Positions 7,261 through 16,402 are shown, counted from the first letter of the stretch. The stretch: DNA of 44,743 nt from Polyangium sp. 6x1 (GCF_029946515.1 NZ_JARZHH010000083.1:1-44743), one strand, 5' to 3'. The notes: a model not told the origin generated them from the sequence alone. A program made the numbers and translations.

Positions 7261-9147
7261 ATGGATGAGAGGATGCGGGGGATGCTCGATGTCCCTCGTT
7301 TCCCTCCGCCGGAGGCGACCCTCCGCGCCTTCGCGCCGCCCGGCTGGGAAGTCGCCCGCGTGGGAGCAAACGAGCGCGGGGACGTCGCGTTGTACCTGGC
7401 GCGCTCGGGGCCCGTTGCCTCGTTCCGGCTGCGGCTCTCGGCGCGACGCTCGATCGCTCGCCCCTCGCTCGCGAGCCCCGTGGGCGACGTGCGCATCGAT
7501 CAGCCGGGCGGCCTCTCGCTCGAGGCCGCGCACGCGGTCGCGGCGCTTTCGCTCGGCCGCGCACACGCCTTCCTCCTGCCGCTGCTCGCGCTCTTCCCGC
7601 ACCTGCTCCTCGGGCCCGAGGAGGGCGACGGCGAGGCGCTCCGGGGGCGGCTCTCCCGGGTGCTCGCCGCGCGGCCGCCCTGGCTCGGGGAGGCCTTCCG
7701 CGCGGTGGCCGCCGCGGAGGACGACCTCTTCCTCGATCCGCCCGGGATCGCGGCCTGGCTCGCGCCGAACGTCCGCGTGGGCGGCGAGGCCGTGGCCGAT
7801 CACGTGCTCGCGTCGATCGAGCTGCCCCCGAACCCGCGCCGCACGAGCCTCGATCTGCGCGCGTGCGTGCTGACGTTCGCGCACGTCGAGGACAGGCGCT
7901 CGCTGCGCGTCCGGTTCGGAGCGCGCGACGCGGTCTCGCCGCCGTTCGCGGTGGCCGGCGAGGTCGCGGTGGGCCTGCACGAATACGAACATCGTGGTGT
8001 CGAGGACGACGTGCCCGTGGCCGCGGCCTCGCTTTGCGCGTGGCTCGCCGCGCTCGTCGCGCTCAAGCGGGCAGGGGCGCGCAAGGTGCGGGTGCCTCGC
8101 CGCGTGCACGAGGTGCGCGCCCTCGTGGTGCCCGCGCCCGCGGCGGGCTCCTCCGCGCCCGCGTCCGCCGACATCGACGCCGCTGGTACGCTCCACCTGC
8201 ACATCGACGCCGAGTGCGGCCAGGCCTGCGTGTTCTGCCCGATCAAGGCCGTGGTGCCGGCGCAGGACGAGGGGGAGGCCGAGCTCGAGGGGCTGCGGCT
8301 GCGCATGCGCGCCGCGCGCGAGCGGGGCGCCACGGGCGTGCAGCTCAATGGCCTCGATCCGCTCGCTTTTTCGCGCATCCTCGACCTCGTCGAGAGCGTG
8401 GCCGAGCACGGCTTCGAGCGCCTCACCCTCATGGGCCCTGCGCGGCGCCTCGCGGACGCGGATTTCCGGCGGGCGCTCTTCTCGCGCGCGCCGGAAGGCA
8501 CGCGCGTCGTCGTGCCGATCTACGGCGTGACCGCCGAGGTCCACGACGCGGTCACGGGCCGCCCAGGCTCGCACGCCGAGGTGCTCGCGGCGCTCGATGG
8601 GCTGCTCGCCGACGGCAGATCGGCGCACGTGGCGCTCGCGACCGTGACCACGCGACACAACATGCACGAATGGACGGCGCTCGTCGCATTCGCGAACGCG
8701 AGGGGTTTGTCCCTCTTCAGCCAGCCAGTTTATCCGCTCCGCGCCGCCGCGGACGCGGCCTACAGGGCCGCCGCGCTCCCGGAGACGGCGATCGTGACCG
8801 AGGTCGTGCGCACGCTCGGCGTCCTGCCGCCGGACAGGCGTCCCGAGGCGCTCGCATCGCTCGCCTCCGTGGTGCGCCATCCCTGCGTGCGCTTCCACGC
8901 CGAACGCCTCGGGAGCGAGCCGCTCCCGTCCGCCGGCGCGGCCGAGCCGGCGCGCGCGCTCGCCGCGGTGATCCGCAGGGAAAGCGGCCCGAGCGAGGCC
9001 GAAGGGGCGCTCGGAGCGGCCACGGTCCCGTGCGCGGAAGCCGCCCGCTGCGCGCTCGCCGCGTCCTGCCCGCGAGAACATTACACGGCGTACGTCGAGC
9101 TGTTCGGCACGAGCGAGTTCGTCCCGGTCACGATCGCGTCCGGATAG
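7261..9147 (+). CDS. Radical SAM protein with long N-terminal domain and C-terminal Cys motif
   Basis: About 628 residues. The radical SAM motif CGQACVFC sits roughly half way along, inside LHLHIDAECGQACVFCPIK, preceded by about 300 residues with no recognised domain. After the barrel, a C-terminal pattern CAEAARCALAASCPREHY supplies three more cysteines that could hold an auxiliary iron-sulfur cluster. The chain ends LFGTSEFVPVTIASG. The start is uncertain: ATG at 7261, 7273 (preceded by GATGAGAGG) and 7282 are all in frame, and a GTG at 7222 is possible. It follows the dioxygenase by about 96 nt on the same strand. The class is confident, the reaction unknown. Confidence 0.78.
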   Translation: MDERMRGMLDVPRFPPPEATLRAFAPPGWEVARVGANERGDVALYLARSGPVASFRLRLSARRSIARPSLASPVGDVRIDQPGGLSLEAAHAVAALSLGRAHAFLLPLLALFPHLLLGPEEGDGEALRGRLSRVLAARPPWLGEAFRAVAAAEDDLFLDPPGIAAWLAPNVRVGGEAVADHVLASIELPPNPRRTSLDLRACVLTFAHVEDRRSLRVRFGARDAVSPPFAVAGEVAVGLHEYEHRGVEDDVPVAAASLCAWLAALVALKRAGARKVRVPRRVHEVRALVVPAPAAGSSAPASADIDAAGTLHLHIDAECGQACVFCPIKAVVPAQDEGEAELEGLRLRMRAARERGATGVQLNGLDPLAFSRILDLVESVAEHGFERLTLMGPARRLADADFRRALFSRAPEGTRVVVPIYGVTAEVHDAVTGRPGSHAEVLAALDGLLADGRSAHVALATVTTRHNMHEWTALVAFANARGLSLFSQPVYPLRAAADAAYRAAALPETAIVTEVVRTLGVLPPDRRPEALASLASVVRHPCVRFHAERLGSEPLPSAGAAEPARALAAVIRRESGPSEAEGALGAATVPCAEAARCALAASCPREHYTAYVELFGTSEFVPVTIASG

Positions 9148-9197
9148 GAGCGCAGCATTTCGACCAAGCCCCGAGGCTTGTGTCGCAGCTCTCGCAT
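9081..9197 (-). other. Possible 38-codon antisense ORF at the 3' end of the radical SAM gene
   Basis: On the minus strand an ATG at 9195-9197 is preceded at 3-5 nt by GAGGGAAG, a good ribosome-binding sequence, and opens 38 codons rich in G/C at third positions, ending in TAA. The last two thirds is antisense to the radical SAM C-terminus, so the codon bias may be mirrored from it. It has no recognisable domain. It could be a chance ORF or a small peptide, and there is no evidence that it is a precursor peptide. Confidence 0.2.
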
Positions 9198-9244
9198 CGT
9201 CTTCCCTCTTCCCTCGAGCCGCAACCTTCGACTAGGATGCCTCG

Positions 9245-10321
9245 GTGCGCTCTGATCTGCCTGCATCGCGCGAGGGGCGCCGAGCGGCATTCGTTGGGTT
9301 CTCGGCCGCGACGCTCGTCGTGCTGGGCATGTACGTCGGCAGTCGCAGGTTCAAGGACTTCGACACCGCGCTCGTGCCGTACGCGGCCGCGTCCGCGTTT
9401 GCCGCCTTCGCGCTCGGGTACCGATACGCCACGTGGCTCGGGCGTCCTCCGACGTACCGCTACTTCCGACAGACCCTCTCGCTCCTCTTCACGCCCGGGA
9501 AGATCGTCTCTCGCTGGGCCATCCTCCTTCGCGGCGCTTTCCGGACCGTTGGCACGCAGCGCTTCGTCTTCCGCCGTTCCCCGCTGCGCTGGGCCTCGCA
9601 TTTTTGCCTGATGTGGGGGTGCATCCTCGCGTTCGGGATCACGTTCCCGCTCTCTTTCGGCTGGATCCGGTTCGAGACGGCGCGGGACTCGCAGAACATC
9701 TACGAGGCGTTCGTCTTCGGCGTCCGCGTGTTCCGGACGAGCCTCGACAGCCCGCTCGCGTCGCTCTTGTTCAACGCGCTCGTCGGTTCGGCGGGGCTCG
9801 TGATCGTCGGAGTCATGCTCGCGCTCTATCGGCGCGGGCGCGATCGTGGTGTGCTCGCCGTGCAGGACGGCGCCACGGATCTCGTGCCGCTCGTCCTTTT
9901 GTTCGCGATCTCCGCGACGGGGCTGCTCCTCACGGTATCGACGCAGTTCATGAACGGCTACAAGTACGATTCCCTCTCGCAGGTGCACGCCGTGACCGTC
10001 GTGCTCCTGCTCTTGTACGTGCCGTTCGGCAAGCTGTTTCATATCGTGCAGCGGCCGACGCAGCTTGGCATTCACGTCTACCGCGAGGTCGCGGCGGCGG
10101 GGGAGCAGGCCCGGTGCGTGCGTTGCGGGGAGCCGTTCGCGTCTGCGATGCAGATCGCGGATCTGAAGCGCGTGCAGGCGGAGGTGGGGATTCGGTACGC
10201 GCTCCGCGCGGGCAGGCATTACCAGGACGTCTGTCCGCCGTGTCGCAGGAAAAACCTCGCCTTGCTCCAGGACGGGCTCTGGCGAGACGCGCGGCGCCCG
10301 AACGCCCGCGAGGAGGCGTGA
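9245..10321 (+). CDS. Membrane cytochrome b-like electron-transfer subunit (NarI/HdrE-like) with C-terminal CxxC pairs
   Basis: A 358-residue membrane protein with about five hydrophobic helices (near residues 15-35, 45-60, 120-140, 175-195 and 220-265). It resembles the heme b membrane subunits that link quinone pools to molybdenum enzymes. Candidate heme-ligand histidines occur in [17 protein letters not shown] and KLFHIVQ. The cytoplasmic tail carries CVRCGEPF and, about 45 residues on, CPPCRRK: two CxxC pairs that could bind zinc or an iron-sulfur centre. The start is GTG at 9245. Its TGA overlaps the ATG of the molybdopterin subunit by one base, so the two are translationally coupled. 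The role is inferred from topology and context. Confidence 0.7.
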   Translation: MRSDLPASREGRRAAFVGFSAATLVVLGMYVGSRRFKDFDTALVPYAAASAFAAFALGYRYATWLGRPPTYRYFRQTLSLLFTPGKIVSRWAILLRGAFRTVGTQRFVFRRSPLRWASHFCLMWGCILAFGITFPLSFGWIRFETARDSQNIYEAFVFGVRVFRTSLDSPLASLLFNALVGSAGLVIVGVMLALYRRGRDRGVLAVQDGATDLVPLVLLFAISATGLLLTVSTQFMNGYKYDSLSQVHAVTVVLLLLYVPFGKLFHIVQRPTQLGIHVYREVAAAGEQARCVRCGEPFASAMQIADLKRVQAEVGIRYALRAGRHYQDVCPPCRRKNLALLQDGLWRDARRPNAREEA

Positions 10322-12510
10322 TGGCGAAGCTGCCGATCGTAAAGGAGCGGCTCATCGACGAGTTCGGCCCGCACCCGTACAGCCTGCCGCCCGGCGGTTT
10401 CTCCGCGGCGGGCGAGCCGGATCGCGTCGTCGAGACGCACTGCTGCTTCTGCGGGCAGCAATGCGGGATCAAGCTCAAGGTCAAGGACGAGAAGATCATC
10501 GGCTTCGAGCCCTGGGAAGAGTTTCCGTTCAATCAAGGAAAGCTCTGCCCCAAGGGCGTCAAGCGATACATGCAGGACGAGCACCCGGATCGGCTGAAGA
10601 CGCCGCTCGTGCGCGCGGAGGGCAGGGGCTTCGTGCCGATCGGGTGGGGCGAGGCGCTCGACCGCGTCGCGAAGGCCATCCGGCGCGTGCAAGAGGCGCA
10701 TGGCCCGGATTCGTTCGCCGTGCTCGGAGGCGCGTCGCTGACGAACGAGAAGGCGTACCTCGTCGGCAAGCTCGCGCGCGTCGTGCTGGGCACGGCAAAC
10801 GTCGATTACAACGGCCGGCTCTGCATGGTCTCCGCGGCGGCGGCTTCGAAAAAGGTCCTCGGCATCGATCGCGCGGCGAACCCCTGGAGCGACATCCCCA
10901 AGGCCGAGGTCATCCTCATCGCCGGGGCGAACGTCGCCGAGTGCGCGCCCATCACGACGGATTACCTCTGGCGGGCGCGGGAGAACGGCTCGAAGATCAT
11001 CGTGCTCGACCCGCGGATGACGCCCATCGCGCGCACGGCCGACCTGTACATCCCCGTCCGGTCGGGCGGCGACATCGGCGTCTTCAACGGCATGCTCCAC
11101 GTGATGCTCGAACGCGGGTGGATCGACCGAGCGTTCATCGACGAGCACACGACCGGGTTTCCGGAGCTCGAACGGATCCTCGCGAAATACACGCCCGAGT
11201 ATGCCGGGAAGATTGCGGGGATCCCTCCCAAGCTCATCGTCCGCGCGGCGGAGCTCTGGGGGCCGGCAAAATCGAGCTTTTTGCTGCATGCGCGCGGCAT
11301 CGAGCACCACTCCAAGGGCGTCGACAATTGCATGGCGGCCATCCATCTCTGCGTCGCCACGGGCAGGATCGGCAAGGAGGGCTCGGGATACGCGATGATC
11401 ACCGGCCAGGGCAATGGCCAGGGCGGGCGGGAGCAAGGGCAGAAATGCGATCAGCTCCCGGGCGCGCGCGACATCGAGAACCCCGCGCACCGCAAGCACA
11501 TCGCGTCCGTCTGGGGCATCGACGAAAAGGCCCTGCCGGGCAAGGGCATCTCCGCGATGGAGATCTTCGAGGCCATCCACGCCGGCAAGATCAAGGGCCT
11601 CTTCTCGCTCTGCTTCAACCCCATGGTCTCCCTGCCGAACCAGGGGTTCATCCGCGAAGCACTGGAAAAGCTCGAGTTTTTCGGCGCGATTGATTTCTTC
11701 ATGTCCGAGACCACGCGCCACGCCGACGTCCTCTTGCCGGGCTCGCTCATCGAGGAGGACACGGGCACGACGACGAACGTCGAGGGGCGCGTCATCCTGC
11801 ACAAGAAGGTCGTCGATCCGCCGGGCGAGGCGCGACAGGACTGGCGGATCCTCTGCGACCTGGCCGAGCGCCTCGGCCAAGGCGAAAAATTCCGTTATGG
11901 TTCGCCGCAGGAGATCTTCGAGGAGCTCCGCGCCGCTTCCAAGGGCGGCATCGCCGATTACGCTGGCATCACGTACGAAAAAATCGAGAAAAACTACGGC
12001 GTGTTCTGGCCGTGCCCGTCGGAGGACCACCCCGGCACGCCGAGGCTCTACGAGGGCGGTATCTTCGGGCATGCGGACAAGAAGGCGCATTTCCAGCCCG
12101 TCGAGTGGAGGCCCGCGGCCGAGGAGCCGGACGAGGAGTACCCGATCGTGCTCACGACGGGCCGCGTCGTCGCGCATTACCTCTCCGGCAACCAGACGCG
12201 ACGGATCGGCGGCCTCGTCCGGCAGACCCCCGACCCGTATTGCGAGATGCACCCGCGGCTCGCGCAGAAGCTCGGCGTCTCGGACGGCGAGCCTGTCGAG
12301 GTCGAGAGCCGGCGCGGCTCGCTGGTCGTGCGCGCCATGATCGTGAACACCATCCGGCCCGATACGGTGTTTGTTCCTTATCACTGGCCGGACGAGCGCT
12401 CGGCGAACAGGTGCACGATTCCCGCGCTCGATCCGGTCTCGAAGATCCCGGAATACAAGATCTGCGCCGTTCGCGTGCGTCGCGCTTCGGACCGAGAGGG
12501 GGCGCGTTGA
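10321..12510 (+). CDS. Molybdopterin oxidoreductase catalytic subunit (NasA/FdhF-type DMSO reductase family)
   Basis: A 729-residue cytoplasmic enzyme with no Tat signal. The N-terminal [4Fe-4S] site is Cys41-x2-Cys44-x3-Cys48 with Cys76 in KLCPKG. The likely Mo ligand is Cys168 in NGRLCMVSA, as in nitrate reductases of the NasA/NapA type. The C-terminal domain has [19 protein letters not shown] and [10 protein letters not shown], typical molybdopterin dinucleotide contacts. This family reduces or oxidises small substrates such as nitrate or formate. The Cys ligand leans to nitrate but does not settle it. It is translationally coupled to the membrane subunit before it and, by a TTGA overlap, to the ferredoxin after it. 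No nitrite reductase, transporter or cofactor gene is visible. Confidence 0.85.
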   Translation: MAKLPIVKERLIDEFGPHPYSLPPGGFSAAGEPDRVVETHCCFCGQQCGIKLKVKDEKIIGFEPWEEFPFNQGKLCPKGVKRYMQDEHPDRLKTPLVRAEGRGFVPIGWGEALDRVAKAIRRVQEAHGPDSFAVLGGASLTNEKAYLVGKLARVVLGTANVDYNGRLCMVSAAAASKKVLGIDRAANPWSDIPKAEVILIAGANVAECAPITTDYLWRARENGSKIIVLDPRMTPIARTADLYIPVRSGGDIGVFNGMLHVMLERGWIDRAFIDEHTTGFPELERILAKYTPEYAGKIAGIPPKLIVRAAELWGPAKSSFLLHARGIEHHSKGVDNCMAAIHLCVATGRIGKEGSGYAMITGQGNGQGGREQGQKCDQLPGARDIENPAHRKHIASVWGIDEKALPGKGISAMEIFEAIHAGKIKGLFSLCFNPMVSLPNQGFIREALEKLEFFGAIDFFMSETTRHADVLLPGSLIEEDTGTTTNVEGRVILHKKVVDPPGEARQDWRILCDLAERLGQGEKFRYGSPQEIFEELRAASKGGIADYAGITYEKIEKNYGVFWPCPSEDHPGTPRLYEGGIFGHADKKAHFQPVEWRPAAEEPDEEYPIVLTTGRVVAHYLSGNQTRRIGGLVRQTPDPYCEMHPRLAQKLGVSDGEPVEVESRRGSLVVRAMIVNTIRPDTVFVPYHWPDERSANRCTIPALDPVSKIPEYKICAVRVRRASDREGAR

Positions 12511-13130
12511 GCGAGCGGACGCTTTTCATCGATTACGCGCGTTGCATCGGCTGCCAGGCTTGCGTGCAGGCCTGCGAGGAGTGCGATACGCACAAGGGTC
12601 AGGCGATGATCCACCTCGAGACCATCCGCCGCCGTGACAGCGTGCAGACGGCGCCGCAGGTGTGCATGCACTGCGAGGATCCGATCTGCGCACGCGTCTG
12701 CCCCGCCGACGCCATCAAGCAGACCCCGGACGGCGTCGTGCAAAGCGCGCTGGCGCCTCGTTGCATCGGCTGCTCGAATTGCGTGCTCGCCTGTCCCTTC
12801 GGCGTGCCGAAGTATTTCGGCGAGATCGATCAGATGATGAAATGCGATCTCTGCTACGACCGCACCAGCATCGGCAAGAAGCCGATGTGCGCGACGGTTT
12901 GTCCCTCGCAGGCGCTGTCGTACATGACGATCGAGGAATTCGAACGGACGCGGCGCGGCACCGCATTGAACCATTGGGTCTTCGGCGAGGGCGAGGAGGT
13001 CCGAACCAAGGTCTCTGTCGTCGTGCCGCGCGGGCGAGACCGCGTGCACGTCGATCTCATCGAGCTCGGCGGCCGGCCGAAGGTGGCCGAGCCGGACGAC
13101 GTGGCGGCGCTGCTTTCGGAGGACGGCTGA
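12507..13130 (+). CDS. Four-cluster ferredoxin-like electron transfer subunit
   Basis: A 207-residue protein of the NrfC/DmsB/HybA type. Four cysteine groups are visible: [42 protein letters not shown], and CDLCYDR followed by CATVCP. They are enough for four iron-sulfur clusters passing electrons between the membrane subunit and the molybdenum enzyme. The start is a TTG at 12507 overlapping the previous stop (TTGA), with GAGAGGGGG just upstream; this places the first cluster near residue 13, as is usual. Its TGA overlaps the ATG of the Rieske gene by one base. No signal sequence is present. Confidence 0.87.
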   Translation: MSERTLFIDYARCIGCQACVQACEECDTHKGQAMIHLETIRRRDSVQTAPQVCMHCEDPICARVCPADAIKQTPDGVVQSALAPRCIGCSNCVLACPFGVPKYFGEIDQMMKCDLCYDRTSIGKKPMCATVCPSQALSYMTIEEFERTRRGTALNHWVFGEGEEVRTKVSVVVPRGRDRVHVDLIELGGRPKVAEPDDVAALLSEDG

Positions 13131-13645
13131 TGGCGGAGAACGACGACACGAGTGAGGGCGGGCGAGTGCCCGGGCGTGAGCATTTTCCCATCGGCACGGT
13201 GGACGATCGTTATGTCGCGCGGCGCGAGTTCGCGAAATCGCTGACGATCGGCTCGGCGCTGCTCGTCCTCGTCAACGGGGCCATCGCCGCCGTCGCCCGC
13301 TGGGTGCGAAAACCGGGGCAGATGGGCGAGGCGGCGCGGATCGGCAAAGCCTCCGATCTCCCGACGGGCGGCTCCATGCTCTTCCGGTATCCGACGGACG
13401 AGGACCCTTGTATCCTCGTGCGCACGCAGAGCGGATCCTTGCGCGCGTATTCGCAGGTCTGCACGCACCTCTCCTGCGCGGTCGTGCACCAGCCGCAAAA
13501 GGACGAGCTTCTTTGCCCTTGCCACCGAGGGCGCTTCGACGTGAACGACGGCCGTCCCGTCGCAGGCCCGCCTTTGCGGCGCCTGCCTCGGGTATGGATC
13601 GAGCAGCACGGCGACGATGTCTTCGCCGTCGGGAGGGACAGCTAG
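13130..13645 (+). CDS. Tat-targeted, membrane-anchored Rieske [2Fe-2S] protein
   Basis: A 171-residue protein. A twin-arginine motif ARREFAK precedes a hydrophobic helix (SALLVLVNGAIAAVA), so it is probably exported folded and anchored by its N-terminus. The Rieske site is complete: CTHLSC and CPCHRG give the two Cys and two His cluster ligands plus the extra pair of Cys that form a disulfide in bc-type Rieske proteins. That is a feature of high-potential Rieske proteins in quinol oxidation rather than of dioxygenase ferredoxins. It sits between the ferredoxin and a small membrane protein, overlapping the next gene by one base. The partnership with a cytoplasmic molybdenum enzyme is unusual. 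Confidence 0.87.
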   Translation: MAENDDTSEGGRVPGREHFPIGTVDDRYVARREFAKSLTIGSALLVLVNGAIAAVARWVRKPGQMGEAARIGKASDLPTGGSMLFRYPTDEDPCILVRTQSGSLRAYSQVCTHLSCAVVHQPQKDELLCPCHRGRFDVNDGRPVAGPPLRRLPRVWIEQHGDDVFAVGRDS

Positions 13646-13917
13646 TGCTCTCCGGCCAGGGTTCGACGCTTCTTTCGGGCGTCAACGCGATCATCGGCAT
13701 CCTCTCCGCCATCCAGCTATGGCTCGTCGCGGCCTCGCTCGAGGCCCTCTACAGCAACGACCTCGTGACGCCCCAGGTCGCGCTCGTCGCGTCCGTCGTC
13801 CTCGCCCTCGTCAATGCGCTGCTCTGCCGGCACGCGCTCTCCTTCGATCGCAGGCGTCAGGACGAACGACGGCGCGCCTCGTCTCCGCGGAGGGTTCGGA
13901 GCGGAGGCGCGTCGTGA
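13645..13917 (+). CDS. Small two-helix membrane protein
   Basis: A 90-residue protein starting with GTG at 13645, whose first base is the last base of the Rieske stop codon. It has two hydrophobic helices (about residues 8-34 and 40-62) and a very basic C-terminal tail rich in Arg. I do not recognise the family with confidence. Its place inside the redox operon, with one-base and four-base overlaps on either side, suggests a structural or assembly subunit of the membrane complex. Confidence 0.65.
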   Translation: MLSGQGSTLLSGVNAIIGILSAIQLWLVAASLEALYSNDLVTPQVALVASVVLALVNALLCRHALSFDRRRQDERRRASSPRRVRSGGAS

Positions 13918-14492
13918 AGCGGATCGAAAAGGTCGCCTGCGTTTCGCTGGGTCTGTTCGTGCTCGCGTCGTCGGGATGCGGCGGCGGGCGTGGCGACGGC
14001 AAGCTCACGCCGCAGGAGATGACCGACACGCTCTTCGCGGTGATCTCCGCCAATCGCGAGGCCTACGCGAGCGCGGTCGTCGACCGGCTTCAGTATCAAG
14101 AGCAGCTCATCGAGGCGAAGGAACATTTCCGCGAGGACAAGGCGCTGCCCTTGCCCGCGCAAATGCTCCGCATGAGCGCCGAGACGATCAGCCAGAACAA
14201 GGACGCGCTCTTCAGTTATGCGCTCCTCTCGCCCTGGCCGATCAACAAGCAGAATGGCCCGCGCACGGAGAGCGAAACGGTCGGCCTCCGGATCGTCGCC
14301 GAGACGGGGAAGAGCCATTACGCAGATGAGACGATCGGCGGCAAGAAGTATTTTTCTGCGTATTATCCCGACAAGGGCGTCGTCGAGGCTTGCGTCAAGT
14401 GCCACAATGATCACCCGGACAGCCGGCGGAAGGATTTCCGGGTCGGTGACGTCCTCGGCGGCATCGTGATCCGGGTCCGGCTCGACGAGTGA
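13914..14492 (+). CDS. Tll0287-like (DUF3365) heme-binding lipoprotein
   Basis: A 192-residue protein beginning with GTG at 13914, overlapping the previous stop as GTGA. The N-terminal signal ends in the lipobox-like ASSGC, predicting a lipidated periplasmic protein. The rest matches the Tll0287-like/DUF3365 fold: a helical N-terminal half, then GLRIVAETGKSHY, a KKYFSAYYPD segment, and one c-type heme site CVKCHNDHPDSRRKDF near the end. Such domains are sensor or electron-transfer modules. Here, as the last tightly coupled gene of the molybdenum/Rieske operon, it is a plausible periplasmic electron carrier or redox sensor. Confidence 0.8.
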   Translation: MKRIEKVACVSLGLFVLASSGCGGGRGDGKLTPQEMTDTLFAVISANREAYASAVVDRLQYQEQLIEAKEHFREDKALPLPAQMLRMSAETISQNKDALFSYALLSPWPINKQNGPRTESETVGLRIVAETGKSHYADETIGGKKYFSAYYPDKGVVEACVKCHNDHPDSRRKDFRVGDVLGGIVIRVRLDE

Positions 14493-14514
14493 GCGCGTGG
14501 CCGGAGAGCATCGC

Positions 14515-14883
14515 GTGAAATCCGTGATGAAGGGCTCCTTGTCCCCGATCGTGTTGCTCTTCCTCTGCGCGGCATGCGCTGCGTGTGGAAGCCGCCAGGA
14601 ACACGAGGTTCGAGCCGAATCGATGAAGGACGCGTCGACCTCGTGGATTGGGCTCACGGTGGGCCAGGTCCTTGCCCAGTGTCGCACCCCCGACAGCGAG
14701 CTGAGCATGCGCGACGAACCCCCCGGGAAGCTTCGCGGTGTAGAATTCGGCTGCCATCAAGGGGATTCAGCCAAGCGCGTAGTTTTGGAATTCGAGTATC
14801 ACACCGGATTGTTCTCCGCGGAGCGAACCTGGGCGCTCGAAATTGTGAAGGCGCAACGGGTGATTCGCGTGCTCGAAGAATGA
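14515..14883 (+). CDS. Small predicted lipoprotein of unknown function
   Basis: A 122-residue protein. GTG at 14515 is chosen because GGAGAG stands 6 nt upstream; ATG at 14527 is an alternative. It has a hydrophobic signal (SPIVLLFLCAACAAC) with a lipoprotein-type Cys, then a small soluble domain with VGQVLAQCRTPDSEL and VLEFEYHTGLFSAERTW. I do not recognise the domain. It lies 22 nt after the DUF3365 gene and could be the last gene of that operon. Confidence 0.6.
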   Translation: MKSVMKGSLSPIVLLFLCAACAACGSRQEHEVRAESMKDASTSWIGLTVGQVLAQCRTPDSELSMRDEPPGKLRGVEFGCHQGDSAKRVVLEFEYHTGLFSAERTWALEIVKAQRVIRVLEE

Positions 14884-14947
14884 GTGACCGAGCGTGATAA
14901 AAAACCGTAATCCTCCCTTGCACTTCTGCGACGGTATCTTCGCGCGG

Positions 14948-15422
14948 ATGCAAGCGCCCCAGCGATTCTGGTCGACGACGTGGCTCGTCGTCGCGCTTTC
15001 TCTCACGAATTCCGCATGTAACTTGTCTGGACTCGGGAAGCTCATTTATGACCCCGAGCAGGCGGCGCTCGAGGAAGACCTGAAGAAAAAGCGCGCCGAG
15101 ATTGCGGAGACGGAGGACGGCTCTTGCCAGACCGCGGAGCAGTGCAAGTACCGGTGCGAGATCTCGGAGCGGGCGCTCGATTGCTACAAAACGGGCAAGG
15201 CGGCGCTCAGGGGGCGCGAGGTCCATTATGCCGGTGGCTGGCGCGTCGATAAGGTCTCGGGCTCCACCGACGACATCAACGTGCACTACCAAGAGGGAAT
15301 CGTGTCGCTATTCTGGCATGATGATCGAGAAACACTCCGCCAAAGAGGCCGCTGCGTTCTATCGGAAGGGCTGCGATCTGAAGGACGAGGAGTGCTGCAA
15401 GAAGCTCGAAGTTGCTGAATAG
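14948..15422 (+). pseudogene. Lipoprotein with Sel1-like end, apparently frameshifted
   Basis: From ATG at 14948 a lipoprotein signal (LVVALSLTNSAC) leads into a Cys-containing domain (CQTAEQCKYRCEISERALDCYK) in frame 2. Near 15285-15325 the sensible reading moves to frame 3, which encodes EKHSAKEAAAFYRKGCDL followed by KDEECCKKLEVAE and a stop at 15422. That second part looks like a Sel1/TPR-type repeat end, whereas frame 2 continues into an Arg-rich tail. A one-base change in the genome or an assembly error would explain it. The function is unknown; Sel1-like lipoproteins are common in myxobacteria. Confidence 0.55.
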
Positions 15423-15541
15423 CGGTCCTTGACAGCGCGCAAGAAGGCGCCGGCGGCGCGTGGGGCCGGGGATGGTCTTGGCCGATCAGATCCTTTGCCA
15501 CGCGACTGGATTGGCTTCCGCCTTCCGCGTACCATGGGGTG

Positions 15542-16402
15542 ATGCAGCCCAAGCCTGGCTGGAATGCCACACGTCGGAACCGCAACATCGGTACGCCGAA
15601 GGCGGGGCATGGGCAAAAGAACTGCCTGGTGATCCCAAGCCGCTGGGGAGACGGCCCCTCCTGGGCCCAGATTCGCAGCTATCGGACGGTGCGCCGGGAC
15701 GTGCACGGGAGGCCGCTGCATTTCGTGGTCCAGCGCCCGCGACGCGGCTTCCTGCACCCCTGCACCGTGGACGACGTGGTCACCGTGCTCTCGGCGTTGC
15801 CGAAAGAGGTGCTGGAGGCGCCGGAGGGGTATGGCCTGGCCGGTGTGATTCTGCGGCAACCGAGCCGCAAGCAAGTCATCCTCGATCGCTGCTGGGGGCG
15901 CCTCGCATGGCACCTGGAGCTCGGCCCGGTGCAGGGTCCCGCGATATATCTGGATGCGCAGCCGGTGCCGCTCCGGCTACGCAGGAGCCTGCGCCTCGAT
16001 GTGGAGCAAGAGGCAGAGCTTGGTCGCCTGCGGGAGGAGGCGGACGAAGTGCACTCCGACAAACGTGCGCACCACCTGACCTTCGGGCTGGAGGGGCTGC
16101 GGCGGGTCCTGCTGTACCGGACGCTGCTCCACGAGCTTGGGCACCTCGTGGACTTCTGGGACCGGGTGGTACGGCCGGAGCTGCTGGGAGGCGACCTCCT
16201 GGAATTGCATGACGCATACGACAGTCAGCCCGAGCGGGAGCGCGAGGAGGTGGCGCATCGTTTTGCCGAGCGCTGGTCCGCCACGTTGCGGGAGCGAGGA
16301 TGCATTCCATTTCCTCGGTTGGTGGACTGCGCCGCAATGGAGGCGGACGGGCTGGATCCAGCGGCGTTCCTGCCGCCGAAGGCCCCTCCGGAAACAACGT
16401 AG
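15542..16402 (+). CDS. Predicted HELGH zinc-metallopeptidase-like protein
   Basis: A 286-residue protein with no signal peptide. The segment LLHELGHLVDFWD contains the HExxH zinc-binding and catalytic motif of many metallopeptidases. A third zinc ligand may be among the acidic residues of ELHDAYDSQPERERE or the His of EEVAHRFAERW downstream. The N-terminal half (FVVQRPRRGFLHPCTVDDVV and AGVILRQPSRKQVILDRCWG) is not recognised. ATG at 15542 is preferred; a GTG lies one codon earlier. It converges with the ATP-grasp gene, their stops being about 36 bp apart. Enzymatic activity is inferred from the motif only. Confidence 0.6.
   Translation: MQPKPGWNATRRNRNIGTPKAGHGQKNCLVIPSRWGDGPSWAQIRSYRTVRRDVHGRPLHFVVQRPRRGFLHPCTVDDVVTVLSALPKEVLEAPEGYGLAGVILRQPSRKQVILDRCWGRLAWHLELGPVQGPAIYLDAQPVPLRLRRSLRLDVEQEAELGRLREEADEVHSDKRAHHLTFGLEGLRRVLLYRTLLHELGHLVDFWDRVVRPELLGGDLLELHDAYDSQPEREREEVAHRFAERWSATLRERGCIPFPRLVDCAAMEADGLDPAAFLPPKAPPETT

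Noticed and set aside
5752-9081. 1109-codon minus-strand open frame
   Set aside because: Antisense to the dioxygenase and second radical SAM genes, which have clear catalytic motifs; Arg/Gly/His-rich shadow.
15427-15541. TTGACA at about 15428 as a promoter for the HELGH gene
   Set aside because: No -10-like hexamer at 16-18 bp; probably chance.
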